Program-made: the position numbers and the translations under genes
Shown here: one piece after another, positions 9,308 through 17,384 of the stretch
Layout: each line of letters starts with the position of its first letter
Position numbering within the stretch: position 1 is the first letter of the stretch
The notes under the pieces: generated by a model
Seen by the model: only the letters and a program-made list of their open reading frames with translations
Databases searched by the model: none
Told to the model about the DNA's origin: nothing
Source of the DNA: an uncultured Paraprevotella sp.
Lineage (GTDB): Bacteria; Bacteroidota; Bacteroidia; Bacteroidales; Bacteroidaceae
Direction of reading: 5' to 3'
DNA length: 64,000 nt
Assembly (NCBI GenBank): GCA_900548345.1
Contig: URKA01000003.1
Coordinates: 1-64,000 of the forward strand

Positions 9308-10267
9308 ATGATGAATAAAAGAATTATAGGAGTCTTCGCGGGGCTGTTCGTGACCTTGGCTCTCTGTGCGCAAGGAAGCCGTAACCTGAAGATTACGGAA
9401 GTGGTGACGGCGAACACAGACGGGCTGGTGGACGAATACGGCCGGCGAAGCGCATGGATTGAAATCACTAATATTTCATGGACTACGGTAAATGTGCGTA
9501 GCTGTTATCTGACCACCGACCGGCGTGCGTTGGACAAGAACCTGTCGGTGCCGGAGCGTGTAAAGCTCATGTCGCTTGTTCCCAAGGGGGATGAAGCCAC
9601 CAGCCTTACAGCCCAGCAGCGCATTGTGTTCTTTGCCGACGGGCAGACCAATTTAGGAACGTTGCACACGAACTTTGTCCTTGTTCCCGGTGAGGAGAAT
9701 TTCATTGCCCTCTTCGACGGTAACGGCGAGACGCTGATAGACTCGCTGACGGTGCCCCCGTTGGCAGAGAACCAGTCGTATGCCCGTCTGCTCGACAACG
9801 AAGGAGAAGAAAAGGGATGGAAGGTGCTTGATGCCGGGGATGTCACTCCCGGATACCCCAACCGCGGGCAGGAGAAAGCCGTGGACAAGGTGGCGGAGTT
9901 CAAGGAAAAAGACCCGTACGGAGTGGCGCTGTCATTGTTGGCCATGAGCATCGTGTTCGGCTGTCTGGCATTTTTGTATGTCTTCTTCCGCATCTTCGGC
10001 TGGTTCATGCTCCGGCTTACCAAGCTGGCACGCGTGAAGGCCATCCGCAAGATACGTGAAAGCGCGAACAAGGTGGCCGTCATAGCCAAAGAGGGTATGG
10101 AGAGCCGTGGTGTGAACATGGAGACCTACATGGCCGTTATCGGCATGGCGCTCCATGAATACGAGAATGACGTGCACGACGTGGAAAGCAACGTGCTGAC
10201 CCTTCATACCGAAGAGCATTCCGACTGGAACGCCAAAGACAATGCCATGAGAGACTGGCCGAAATAA
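9308..10267 (+). CDS. OadG-family decarboxylase subunit with N-terminal lamin-tail-like domain
   Basis: A 319-residue membrane protein. Residues 1-21 look like a signal peptide (ending LALCAQG). Residues about 25-190 resemble a lamin-tail domain (ITEVVTANTDGLVDEYG, WIEITN, VPGEENFIALFDGNGE, TPGYPN), which would sit in the periplasm. One transmembrane helix (about 205-230) follows, then a cytoplasmic tail with the OadG character. OadG subunits assemble the sodium-translocating decarboxylase; in characterised complexes they are small (about 80-100 residues), so the periplasmic domain is an addition. The gene starts 17 bp after mmdA. Confidence 0.8.
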   Translation: MMNKRIIGVFAGLFVTLALCAQGSRNLKITEVVTANTDGLVDEYGRRSAWIEITNISWTTVNVRSCYLTTDRRALDKNLSVPERVKLMSLVPKGDEATSLTAQQRIVFFADGQTNLGTLHTNFVLVPGEENFIALFDGNGETLIDSLTVPPLAENQSYARLLDNEGEEKGWKVLDAGDVTPGYPNRGQEKAVDKVAEFKEKDPYGVALSLLAMSIVFGCLAFLYVFFRIFGWFMLRLTKLARVKAIRKIRESANKVAVIAKEGMESRGVNMETYMAVIGMALHEYENDVHDVESNVLTLHTEEHSDWNAKDNAMRDWPK

Positions 10268-10294
10268 AGTTGAATCCTAAATACCAAACAAGCA

Positions 10295-10750
10295 ATGAAA
10301 GAATATAAGTATAAAGTGAAAGGTGCCGAATATACGGTAGTCATTCAGGAAGTAGAACATACAACGGCAAAGGTGGAGGTGAACGGAATCCCCTTCGAGG
10401 TGGAGATGGAACGCCCGATGAACATGGCGCATGTGTCTGTGGTGCGTCCGGTGGCCCATGTCCATCACGGTCCCGTGCAGGCCGCACCCGCTTCTGTGGC
10501 CCAGCCCGTACAGCAGCCGTCCGCACCTGCGGGAGCTGGCATGGCCGTGCGCGCTCCGCTGCCCGGCACGGTAGTAGCCGTGGCAGTCACCAACGGACAG
10601 GCCGTGAAGAAGGGAGATACCGTGGTGGTGCTCGAAGCCATGAAGATGGAGAATAATATTGCCGCCGAGTGTGACGGAACGGTTACGGCGGTTTGTGTCA
10701 ACAAGGGCGATGCGGTGCAGACAGGTGCCGTGCTGCTCACAATCGGATAG
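10295..10750 (+). CDS. mmdC: Biotin carboxyl carrier subunit of methylmalonyl-CoA decarboxylase
   Basis: A 151-residue biotin carrier protein that shuttles CO2 as carboxybiotin from MmdA to the membrane subunit. The C-terminal biotinyl domain (about residues 84-151) holds the biotinylation motif EAMKMEN with the target lysine at 117. Residues about 60-82 form a Pro/Ala-rich flexible linker. The N-terminal 45 residues may dock to the partner subunits. It lies between the OadG-like gene and mmdB, with only six bases to the latter. Confidence 0.93.
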   Translation: MKEYKYKVKGAEYTVVIQEVEHTTAKVEVNGIPFEVEMERPMNMAHVSVVRPVAHVHHGPVQAAPASVAQPVQQPSAPAGAGMAVRAPLPGTVVAVAVTNGQAVKKGDTVVVLEAMKMENNIAAECDGTVTAVCVNKGDAVQTGAVLLTIG

Positions 10751-10756
10751 TCGGTT

Positions 10757-11914
10757 ATGGGAGAATATTTGGATTTTATCGGAACCAAGTTCCTCGACTT
10801 CTGTTCATATACGGGATTTGCCAACGGCGAGTGGGGCAACTACATCATGATTCTCGTGGGTGCCTTGTTCATTACGCTGGCCATCGTGAAGGACTGGGAG
10901 CCGCTGTTGCTCATACCCATCGGTTTGGGTATTATCTTAGGAAACATACCGTTTAAGGCGGTAGGCCTGGAGATAGGTCTTTATGAGGACAACTCCGTGC
11001 TGAACTTCTTCTATCAAGGTGTGAAGTTAGGGTGGTATCCGCCGCTGATTTTCCTCGGCATCGGAGCCATGACAGACTTTACGGCATTGATAGCCAATCC
11101 CAAACTGTTGCTGATTGGTGCTGCCGCTCAGTTCGGTATCTTCGCTGCCTACATGGCATCCTTGGCACTCGGCTTCGAGCCGAACCAGGCTGCGGGTATT
11201 GCCATCATCGGTGGTGCCGACGGTCCTACGGCCATCTTCCTGTCGTCTAAGTTAGCGCCTAACTTGATGGGAGCCATTGCCGTGTGCGCCTATTCCTATA
11301 TGGCCCTCGTGCCGCTCATCCAGCGTCCTATCATGCGTTTGCTTACCACTGAGAAGGAACGCGTGATACGTATGGAGGCCGCGCGTGCGGTGTCTCAGCG
11401 TGAGAAAATCATCTTCCCCATCGTGGGACTTCTCATTACGGCATTCGTGGTACCTTCGGGTCTGCCGCTTTTGGGCGTGCTCTTCTTCGGCAACCTGCTT
11501 AAGGAAAGCACGAAGACCACCCGTCTGGCCAAAACGGCCGGCAGTGCGCTGAACGATATTGTGGTGATGCTGCTCGGTCTTACGGTGGGATGTTCCACTC
11601 AGGCGAGCGAGTTCCTTACGATGAATACAATCAAGATTTTTGCAATCGGTGCATGTGCATTCATCATTGCCACCATGTCCGGCGTGCTTTTCGTGAAGTT
11701 CTTCAACCTCTTCCTGCCGGAAGGGAAGAAAATCAACCCGCTCATCGGCAATGCCGGTGTGTCCGCCGTGCCGATGGCGGCCCGCATTTCGCATGAGCAA
11801 GGTTTGCGTTACGACCCGAAGAACTACCTTATCATGCACGCCATGGGTCCCAATGTGGCCGGTGTAATCGGTTCGGCCGTGGCAGCCGGTGTGCTGTTAG
11901 GCTTCCTGAGTTAA
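10757..11914 (+). CDS. mmdB: Sodium-pumping methylmalonyl-CoA decarboxylase beta subunit
   Basis: A 385-residue inner-membrane protein of the OadB/MmdB/GcdB family. It decarboxylates carboxybiotin and couples this to Na+ export. Many hydrophobic segments are present, and the family signature GIAIIGGADGPTAIFLSSKLAP (split here as GIAIIGGADG and PTAIFLSSK, about residues 149-168) carries the conserved aspartate of the ion path. GNAGVSAVPMAARISHEQG near residue 332 is also characteristic. It closes the four-gene operon; a long hairpin repeat follows 17 bp later. Confidence 0.94.
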   Translation: MGEYLDFIGTKFLDFCSYTGFANGEWGNYIMILVGALFITLAIVKDWEPLLLIPIGLGIILGNIPFKAVGLEIGLYEDNSVLNFFYQGVKLGWYPPLIFLGIGAMTDFTALIANPKLLLIGAAAQFGIFAAYMASLALGFEPNQAAGIAIIGGADGPTAIFLSSKLAPNLMGAIAVCAYSYMALVPLIQRPIMRLLTTEKERVIRMEAARAVSQREKIIFPIVGLLITAFVVPSGLPLLGVLFFGNLLKESTKTTRLAKTAGSALNDIVVMLLGLTVGCSTQASEFLTMNTIKIFAIGACAFIIATMSGVLFVKFFNLFLPEGKKINPLIGNAGVSAVPMAARISHEQGLRYDPKNYLIMHAMGPNVAGVIGSAVAAGVLLGFLS

Positions 11915-11931
11915 GCGTGCTGGTGCTTGTC

Positions 11932-12047
11932 GGCACACTGATGACACAGATGCTACAGATTCTCACGGATAATTCTTGTTCCTTATTATATGGAATAAAG
12001 AATAAAATATCTGTGAAAATCTGTAGCATCTGTGTCATTTGTGTGCC
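11932..12047. repeat. Dispersed long-hairpin (REP-like) repeat, copy 1
   Basis: Two arms of about 40 bases beginning ggcacac and ending gtgtgcc fold into a long imperfect hairpin. The same arm sequence (with ctgtgtcatctgtgtgcc-like core) recurs at 36132-36174 and 46861-46973. It lies just after mmdB and before mnmA and may act as a terminator or mRNA-stabilising element. Confidence 0.75.
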
Positions 12048-12066
12048 ATGGAAACTATTATTTGCG

Positions 12067-12074
12067 TAATTTTG
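12067..12074 (+). promoter_or_regulatory. Promoter -7 box for mnmA
   Basis: TAATTTTG fits TAnnTTTG, 26 bp before the mnmA start. An AGGAG at 12092-12096 is a rare good ribosome-binding site for this lineage and supports the start at 12101. Confidence 0.6.
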
Positions 12075-12100
12075 CCGTGCGGAACAACAATAGGAGCACA

Positions 12101-13252
12101 ATGAAGAAAAAAGTACTGGTAGGCATGTCCGGCGGAATAGACAGTTCGGCCGTATGCCTGATGTTGCAGGAACAAGGCTATGAAGTGGTGGGTGTGACGA
12201 TGCGCGTGTGGGACTTGCCGCGGCATTTCCATGTCAGGGAACAGGAATATCCCGACTTTATATTGGAAGCGAAATCACTGGCTGCACGGCTCGGTATGGC
12301 GCATTACGTGGCCGACGAGCGCGAAGCGTTCAAGGATGTGGTGGTGAAAAACTTCGTGAACGAATACCTGGAGGGCCGCACGCCGAACCCTTGTGTGATG
12401 TGCAATCCCATGTTCAAGTTCCGCATGCTCATGGAGTGGGCCGACCGTTTGGGCTGCGATTATATCGCCACGGGCCATTATGTCAGGGTGAGTCGCGAGG
12501 GAGACCGCTGTTTCCTGCATTGTGGAACGGATACGAGGAAAGACCAGTCTTACTTTCTTTGGCGGTTGGGGCAGGATGTGCTTGCCCGTTGCCTGTTCCC
12601 GTTGGGCGGGATGCGCAAGGATGAAGTCCGTGCCTATCTCCACCGGAAAGGCTTTGCCGTAAAGGCGCGTGAGGGAGAGTCGATGGAGGTGTGCTTCATC
12701 GACAAGGACTACCGCGAATTCCTTCGCGAGCAGGTGCCGGATCTGGACCGGCGTATCGGTGAGGGAAAGTTTGTCGACGTGCAGGGACGTGTGATCGGAA
12801 CCCACCGAGGGTTCCCCTATTATACGGTGGGGCAACGCAAGGGGTTGGGCATCGCGCTGGGCAGACCCGCCTTCGTGCTGAGGCTGAATGCCTGTAAGAA
12901 TACCGTGATGTTGGGCGATGCCGACATGCTCTCTGCCCGCTATATGCTGGTGGGGGAGGCACAGATAGCCGATGAGGCCGCGCTGACGGGCGGCGGTGTG
13001 GCGGTGCGTATACGTTACCGCAGTGCGGCATTGCCCTGCAAGGTACGGAAAGTCAGAAACCTCTTTCCCGAAGAATGCGGTGGCGACAACCTGTGGCTGG
13101 TGCATTTTGAAGAGGCGGCCTCGGCCGTTACGCCGGGACAGTCGGCCGTGTTCTATGTAGGCGACCGTCTGGTGGGCGGTGCATACATCGTGTCGCAGAA
13201 AGGATTACAGGCCTATTTGGAGGAACAGAATGGAAGCATTGACGCTATATGA
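12101..13252 (+). CDS. mnmA: tRNA-specific 2-thiouridylase MnmA
   Basis: A 383-residue enzyme that thiolates U34 in the wobble position of tRNA for Lys, Glu and Gln. The N-terminal PP-loop GMSGGIDSSAV (residues 8-18) binds ATP. The two conserved cysteines are in NPCVMCN (about residues 97-103) and in EVCFIDKD (about 201-208); KDQSYFLWRL and VGQRKGLGIA are further family motifs. I take the ATG at 12101, since upstream in-frame sequence runs through the promoter and repeat. Its last 23 bases overlap xseA. Bacteroidales often have more than one MnmA paralog, so this may not be the only copy. Confidence 0.9.
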   Translation: MKKKVLVGMSGGIDSSAVCLMLQEQGYEVVGVTMRVWDLPRHFHVREQEYPDFILEAKSLAARLGMAHYVADEREAFKDVVVKNFVNEYLEGRTPNPCVMCNPMFKFRMLMEWADRLGCDYIATGHYVRVSREGDRCFLHCGTDTRKDQSYFLWRLGQDVLARCLFPLGGMRKDEVRAYLHRKGFAVKAREGESMEVCFIDKDYREFLREQVPDLDRRIGEGKFVDVQGRVIGTHRGFPYYTVGQRKGLGIALGRPAFVLRLNACKNTVMLGDADMLSARYMLVGEAQIADEAALTGGGVAVRIRYRSAALPCKVRKVRNLFPEECGGDNLWLVHFEEAASAVTPGQSAVFYVGDRLVGGAYIVSQKGLQAYLEEQNGSIDAI

Positions 13253-14525
13253 ACTGAACAACCTCGTGCGCGGCGTGCTCGACAGCCGGCTGAAGGATGA
13301 ATATTGGTTGCAGGCCGAACTGAGCGAGGTGCGCGAAGCCTACAACGGCCACTGCTATGTGGAGTTCGTGCAAAAAGACACCGCGGGACGGAATCTTATC
13401 GCCAAGGCGCGCGGGGCGATATGGGCGGGCACATACCGACTGCTTGCCCCTATGTTCGAACGCGAGACAGGCCAACGCCTCGTGCCGGGATTGAAAGTCC
13501 TGGTCAGGGTGAGTGTGACGTTTCACGAACTGTACGGCTATTCGCTGACCGTAAGCGACATCGATCCGGCTTACACGTTGGGCGACATAGCACGTCGGCG
13601 GAAGGAAATCCTGGCCCAGCTGGCCGCCGAGGGCATATTGAATGACAATAAGGAACTGCGCCTGCCTCTGCTGGCCAACCGCATCGCCGTCATCTCATCG
13701 GCCACAGCGGCCGGCTACGGCGATTTCTGCAACCAACTGCTGCGCAACGACTATGGCCTGCGGTTTACCGTACGGTTGTTTCCTGCCGTGATGCAAGGCG
13801 AACGGGTAGAGGCTTCGGTGCTTGCGGCCATGGATGCCGTGATGGCCGAATGCGACGCATGGGATGCCGTGGTGATTATCCGCGGTGGCGGTGCCGTGAG
13901 CGATTTGTCAGGTTTCGACACCTACCTGTTGGCTGCGGCTTGTGCACAGTTCCCCCTGCCTGTCATCACTGGTATAGGGCATGAGCGCGACGATACCGTG
14001 CTGGATGTCGTGGCGCACACCCGTGTGAAGACCCCTACGGCGGCAGCAGCCTTTCTCATCGCCCATCAGGTAGAAACCGCTTCGGTGCTGGACGACCTCG
14101 CACGGCGGATTTCGCAGGCGGCGCGGTGGCGCATGGAACGTGAACAGAACCGCCTGGCGGGCATGTCGGTGAAGTGGGGCGGGGCATGGCAAGGGGTGAA
14201 GTCCGGCGGTATGCACCGCCTGGAGCTTCTTTCGCAGCGTCTGCGCTATGCCTGCCGTTCCCGTCTGTCCGAAGGAGACCATCGTCTGGTTGTCTGCGGC
14301 GAACGTCTGTCCGCGTCCCTTCCGGTAAGGATGGAGCGCGAACGTTTCCGGTTGCGACTGTTGCAACAGCGTTGCGAGGCTGCCGACCCGGCGGTGTTGC
14401 TGAAACGCGGGTATAGCATGACGTGGTGCAACGGCACGTTGGTGCGCGCGGCCGGGCAACTGAAACAAGGAGATGAAATCACCACACGTCTGGCGGACGG
14501 TGAAATCCGCTCTGTGGTACAATAA
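13230..14525 (+). CDS. xseA: Exodeoxyribonuclease VII large subunit
   Basis: A 431-residue catalytic subunit of the single-strand-specific nuclease ExoVII. It has the N-terminal OB-fold (about residues 1-110, with YWLQAELSEV and GHCYVEFVQKD) and then the Exonuc_VII_L catalytic region with IAVISSATAAGYGDF, VVIIRGGGAVSDLSGFD and TGIGHERDDTVLDVVAH, followed by a coiled region and a C-terminal RGYSMTW segment. The start at 13230 follows GGAGG (13219-13223) and begins MEALTLYELN; it overlaps mnmA by 23 bases. Confidence 0.93.
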   Translation: MEALTLYELNNLVRGVLDSRLKDEYWLQAELSEVREAYNGHCYVEFVQKDTAGRNLIAKARGAIWAGTYRLLAPMFERETGQRLVPGLKVLVRVSVTFHELYGYSLTVSDIDPAYTLGDIARRRKEILAQLAAEGILNDNKELRLPLLANRIAVISSATAAGYGDFCNQLLRNDYGLRFTVRLFPAVMQGERVEASVLAAMDAVMAECDAWDAVVIIRGGGAVSDLSGFDTYLLAAACAQFPLPVITGIGHERDDTVLDVVAHTRVKTPTAAAAFLIAHQVETASVLDDLARRISQAARWRMEREQNRLAGMSVKWGGAWQGVKSGGMHRLELLSQRLRYACRSRLSEGDHRLVVCGERLSASLPVRMERERFRLRLLQQRCEAADPAVLLKRGYSMTWCNGTLVRAAGQLKQGDEITTRLADGEIRSVVQ

Positions 14526-14535
14526 TATTCAAGCT

Positions 14536-14736
14536 ATGGAAAAGGAAAAGATGTCTTACGAAAAGGCCATGGCACGCCTTGAGGAGTTGGTGCGTGCGGT
14601 GGAGAACAACGAAACGGGAATCGACAGTCTGGCGGAACAGCTGAAAGAAGCGCAACAGCTCATCGCCTTCTGCAAGGAAAAGCTCTTCGCTACCGAGGAG
14701 GAAATAAGGAAAATACTGGAAGAAGAGGAAAAATAG
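14536..14736 (+). CDS. xseB: Exodeoxyribonuclease VII small subunit
   Basis: A 66-residue helical protein, the usual size of XseB, which binds the XseA C-terminal region to form ExoVII. The family pattern is visible: MSYEKAMARLEELVRAVE then GIDSLAEQLKEAQQLI. An in-frame ATG at 14473 exists but lies inside xseA and codes for an unlikely N-terminus; 14536, ten bases after the xseA stop, gives the normal length. A run of acidic residues ends the protein. Confidence 0.9.
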   Translation: MEKEKMSYEKAMARLEELVRAVENNETGIDSLAEQLKEAQQLIAFCKEKLFATEEEIRKILEEEEK

Positions 14737-14788
14737 TGATAAAATGAAATAAAAACGGATATTTGTGAAATATTTGTTTCTTTTTTCT

Positions 14789-14796
14789 TAATTTTG
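14789..14796 (+). promoter_or_regulatory. Promoter -7 box for ilvE
   Basis: TAATTTTG fits TAnnTTTG, 32 bp before the start of ilvE, within an AT-rich stretch. A TTTG at 14762-14765 lies 23 bases upstream. Confidence 0.6.
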
Positions 14797-14828
14797 TCTT
14801 TCAAATTAGAAAATAAAAGCGTAAAGAT

Positions 14829-15851
14829 ATGAAAGAAATAGACTGGTCGAATTTGTCTTTCGGCTATATGCCGACGGATTACAACGTCCGTTGTTACTAT
14901 CGCAACGGAGCCTGGGGTGAAATCGAAGTGAGTTCCGAAACCACACTGAACATACACATGGCCGCCACTTGCCTGCACTACGGTCAGGAAGCGTTCGAAG
15001 GTCTGAAGGCCTACCGTTGTCCCGACGGGAAAGTGCGTGTGTTCCGTATGGACGAGAATGCCGCGCGCCTGCAGAGCACCTGTCGCGGCATCCTGATGCC
15101 TGAAATGCCGACGGAGCGTTTTGAAGAGATGGTGAAGAAGGTGGTACGCCTTAACGAGCGTTTCATTCCACCTTACGAAAGCGGGGCTACACTGTATATC
15201 CGTCCGTTGCTCATCGGTACAGGGGCGCAGGTGGGCGTGCATCCGGCAGATGAATATCTGTTCATTATCTTCGTGACACCGGTAGGACCGTATTTCAAGG
15301 GCGGATTCTCCGCGAATCCTTACGTGATTATCCGTGAATACGACCGCTCGGCTCCTTTGGGCACGGGAATCTACAAGGTGGGCGGCAACTATGCCGCCAG
15401 TCTGAAAGCCAACAAAATGGCGCACGACTTGGGCTACTCCTGCGAGTTCTATCTCGACGCGAAGGAGAAGAAATACATAGACGAATGCGGTGCAGCCAAC
15501 TTCTTTGGCATCAAGGACAATACGTATGTCACACCGAAATCCACTTCTATTCTTCCTTCCATCACCAACAAGAGCCTGATGCAACTGGCTGAGGATTTGG
15601 GTATGAAAGTGGAACGCCGGCAGATTCCGGAAGAGGAACTGAGTACCTTCGAGGAAGCCGGAGCCTGCGGCACGGCTGCGGTCATCAGTCCCATTGAGCG
15701 CATCGACGATTTGGAAAACAAGAAAAGCTATGTCATCAGCAAGGACGGTAAGCCGGGGCCTGTAAGTACGAAGCTCTATCACTTGTTGCGGGATATACAG
15801 TACGGCATCAAACCGGACGTTCACGGTTGGACGACGGTGGTGATTGAATAA
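14829..15851 (+). CDS. ilvE: Branched-chain amino acid aminotransferase
   Basis: A 340-residue PLP enzyme of fold type IV that transfers amino groups between glutamate and branched 2-oxo acids. The PLP-lysine region KVGGNYAASLKANKMAHD (about residues 185-202) and the YLDAKEKKYIDECGAANFF segment fit the longer BCAT group II. TLYIRPLLIGTG and GACGTAAVISPIERI are other family marks. The gene has its own promoter after xseB and ends before a hairpin at 15874. Confidence 0.93.
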   Translation: MKEIDWSNLSFGYMPTDYNVRCYYRNGAWGEIEVSSETTLNIHMAATCLHYGQEAFEGLKAYRCPDGKVRVFRMDENAARLQSTCRGILMPEMPTERFEEMVKKVVRLNERFIPPYESGATLYIRPLLIGTGAQVGVHPADEYLFIIFVTPVGPYFKGGFSANPYVIIREYDRSAPLGTGIYKVGGNYAASLKANKMAHDLGYSCEFYLDAKEKKYIDECGAANFFGIKDNTYVTPKSTSILPSITNKSLMQLAEDLGMKVERRQIPEEELSTFEEAGACGTAAVISPIERIDDLENKKSYVISKDGKPGPVSTKLYHLLRDIQYGIKPDVHGWTTVVIE

Positions 15852-15873
15852 GTCCCGGACTTGCATCATATCA

Positions 15874-15922
15874 AGACGGCATGTATAATCGGATGGTTTG
15901 TCATCCCTTATACATGTCGTCT
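15874..15922 (+). terminator. Intrinsic terminator after ilvE
   Basis: Arms of 15 bases (15874-15888 and 15908-15922) pair with one G-T mismatch and are followed by a T-rich tract. Confidence 0.7.
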
Positions 15923-16054
15923 TTCTTCTATGGGGGACGCCCGTTCCTTCTTATTATAATACAATGATACGGTATCTGTTCTAAAAAATAAATCCTTGTT
16001 CTTATAATATAAAAAGGGTTGAGGGTTTTTTCTCTCCTTTGGTAATTCGTGCCC

Positions 16055-16244
16055 TCTCTTCGTAAGAGACGGAACGAGTGAATTTGTATCTGAATAACAA
16101 TGTATTACAGGATTTTACACACAAGATATGAAAACAATTCCAACAAATTCTTTGCACGAAGACAAAAAACAATCTATAAAGTTTCTTGTATTTAAATAAA
16201 AATTGTACTTTTGTCCTATGCTTGATGCCTCTCTTACGAAGAGA
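16055..16244. promoter_or_regulatory. Invertible promoter 1 (currently facing right)
   Basis: Inverted copies of a 15-base site bound a 160-bp segment: TCTCTTCGTAAGAGA at 16055-16069 and TCTCTTACGAAGAGA at 16230-16244. The site is a near-palindrome with an asymmetric three-base centre (CGT/ACG). The segment is AT-rich and carries TACTTTTG at 16206-16213, a good -7 box reading right, with TTTC 20 bases upstream. I saw no -7 box reading left. As it stands the promoter should drive the DUF975 gene at 16315; inversion would turn it off. This is the classical layout of Bacteroidales phase-variable promoters. No recombinase gene is nearby. Confidence 0.85.
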
Positions 16245-16314
16245 TGAATCATCCATGCAGGCCGGAGGTTGCTCCGGAACTCATGTAAACCATTTTATAA
16301 TACATATAAAGATT

Positions 16315-16926
16315 ATGATTAAGAAAGCGAGTGAAATTCGGGCAGCCGCCCGTACGTCTCTTACCAAGAATTGGGGAGGGGCGGTAGTGATTTGTATTGT
16401 GATGGGAGCAATAAATGGAATTGCGTCCTTCATACCGTGGGTGGGAACCCTCGTCAGTTTGTTGTTGCTTCCGTTATCGTTCGGTTATGCAGTGGCCTTC
16501 CTTAATAATGCACGCACGGGGCAGGCATTCAGCGTGTCGACCCTTTTTGAAGGTTTTCAGGACTACGGCAGGGTTTTCGGTACGTTGCTGTTGCAAGGAG
16601 TGTATACACTCCTGTGGACATTGTTGTTGATTGTTCCGGGTATCATCAAGTCCTATTCCTATGCCATGACGGCATACGTGTTGAAAGATGAGCCGGAATT
16701 GAAGTACAATGCGGCCATCGAGAAGAGTATGGCGATGATGCGGGGACATAAGTTTGATTTGTTCTATTTGCAGCTGACGTTCATCGGGTGGGCTTTGCTC
16801 TGCATCCTTACACTCGGTATAGGTTTCTTGTGGTTAGGTCCCTATATGGCTTCGTCTTCAGCTCATTTCTATCAGGAAGTGAAAGCCGAGTACGAAGGTA
16901 ATATGGCTTCTGCCAAGGTTTGCTGA
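16315..16926 (+). CDS. DUF975-family membrane protein
   Basis: A 203-residue multi-pass membrane protein of the DUF975 family (function unknown). It starts MIKKASEIRAAARTSL, the usual N-terminus, then has hydrophobic segments around residues 22-60, 90-115, 150-180. LLLIVPGIIKSYSYAMTAYV and the following LKDEPELKYNAAIEKSMAMM are family hallmarks. A longer in-frame start at 16186 lies inside invertible promoter 1 and upstream of its likely transcription start, so I reject it. Expression should depend on the orientation of that element. Confidence 0.85.
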   Translation: MIKKASEIRAAARTSLTKNWGGAVVICIVMGAINGIASFIPWVGTLVSLLLLPLSFGYAVAFLNNARTGQAFSVSTLFEGFQDYGRVFGTLLLQGVYTLLWTLLLIVPGIIKSYSYAMTAYVLKDEPELKYNAAIEKSMAMMRGHKFDLFYLQLTFIGWALLCILTLGIGFLWLGPYMASSSAHFYQEVKAEYEGNMASAKVC

Positions 16927-16947
16927 TTCCTTGAATGATTGCGATAC

Positions 16948-16980
16948 ATCGGGCGTCCTGCGAAAGCTGGGATGCCCGAT
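16948..16980 (+). terminator. Hairpin after the first DUF975 gene
   Basis: Arms of 11 bases (16948-16958, 16970-16980) pair with one G-T. The T tract after it is weak, so terminator strength is uncertain. Confidence 0.5.
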
Positions 16981-17244
16981 GCCTTGTTTATAGGACGACC
17001 GGCAAATAGTGTCTAAAAGTGCGTTATGCCTATGTTTTAGGAAAATTCCCTGTATTTGCAACTGATATACAGTGGGATATGGTGCGGACACAGCGAGGAA
17101 AGGATTTCCGGCTCATTAACTGGCCTTTTTATTTGGTCGGGGTGTTGCCGGATGTACTGGCTTTGTATCTTGATCCCCACCCTTAGTCCGATTGTTTTCT
17201 CTCGGTTCTTCTCATCGTAGGTCCGGATTTATCCCTATGCAAGT

Positions 17245-17268
17245 TTGGCTTCTGTTAAGGTTTGCTAA
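17245..17268 (+). pseudogene. Possible 3' relic of a DUF975 paralog
   Basis: These 24 bases read LASVKVC-stop, and match the last 24 bases of the DUF975 gene ending at 16926 (MASAKVC-stop) at 20 positions. No further open frame or clear homology continues upstream. It may be the tail left after loss of a third tandem paralog. A chance match cannot be excluded. Confidence 0.35.
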
Positions 17269-17281
17269 ATAATTAGTCAGT

Positions 17282-17314
17282 GTTTTCTACTTTTAGAAAA
17301 CAGGTGTATATTTG
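17282..17314 (+). promoter_or_regulatory. Promoter with overlapping palindrome, second DUF975 gene
   Basis: TATATTTG (17307-17314) fits the -7 box. A perfect 8-bp inverted repeat with four-base loop (17282-17301, arms GTTTTCTA/TAGAAAAC) covers the place where -33 would be and no TTTG is present there, suggesting an operator or activator site. This promoter is not flanked by the invertible-element sites. Confidence 0.5.
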
Positions 17315-17384
17315 TTCAATCAAATCCCCTTAAATGCTTGATAAAAGGCGGAAATTGTATGCCGATAGTAAACGAAAAACATAA

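Noticed and set aside
14556..15869. A 437-codon minus-strand frame over xseB and ilvE
   Set aside because: Both plus-strand genes are clear; the opposite frame has low-complexity Phe/His-rich sequence typical of a shadow.
16858..17091. Minus-strand 77-codon frame after the first DUF975 gene
   Set aside because: It overlaps the end of the DUF975 gene and a hairpin, has no promoter and no recognisable motif.
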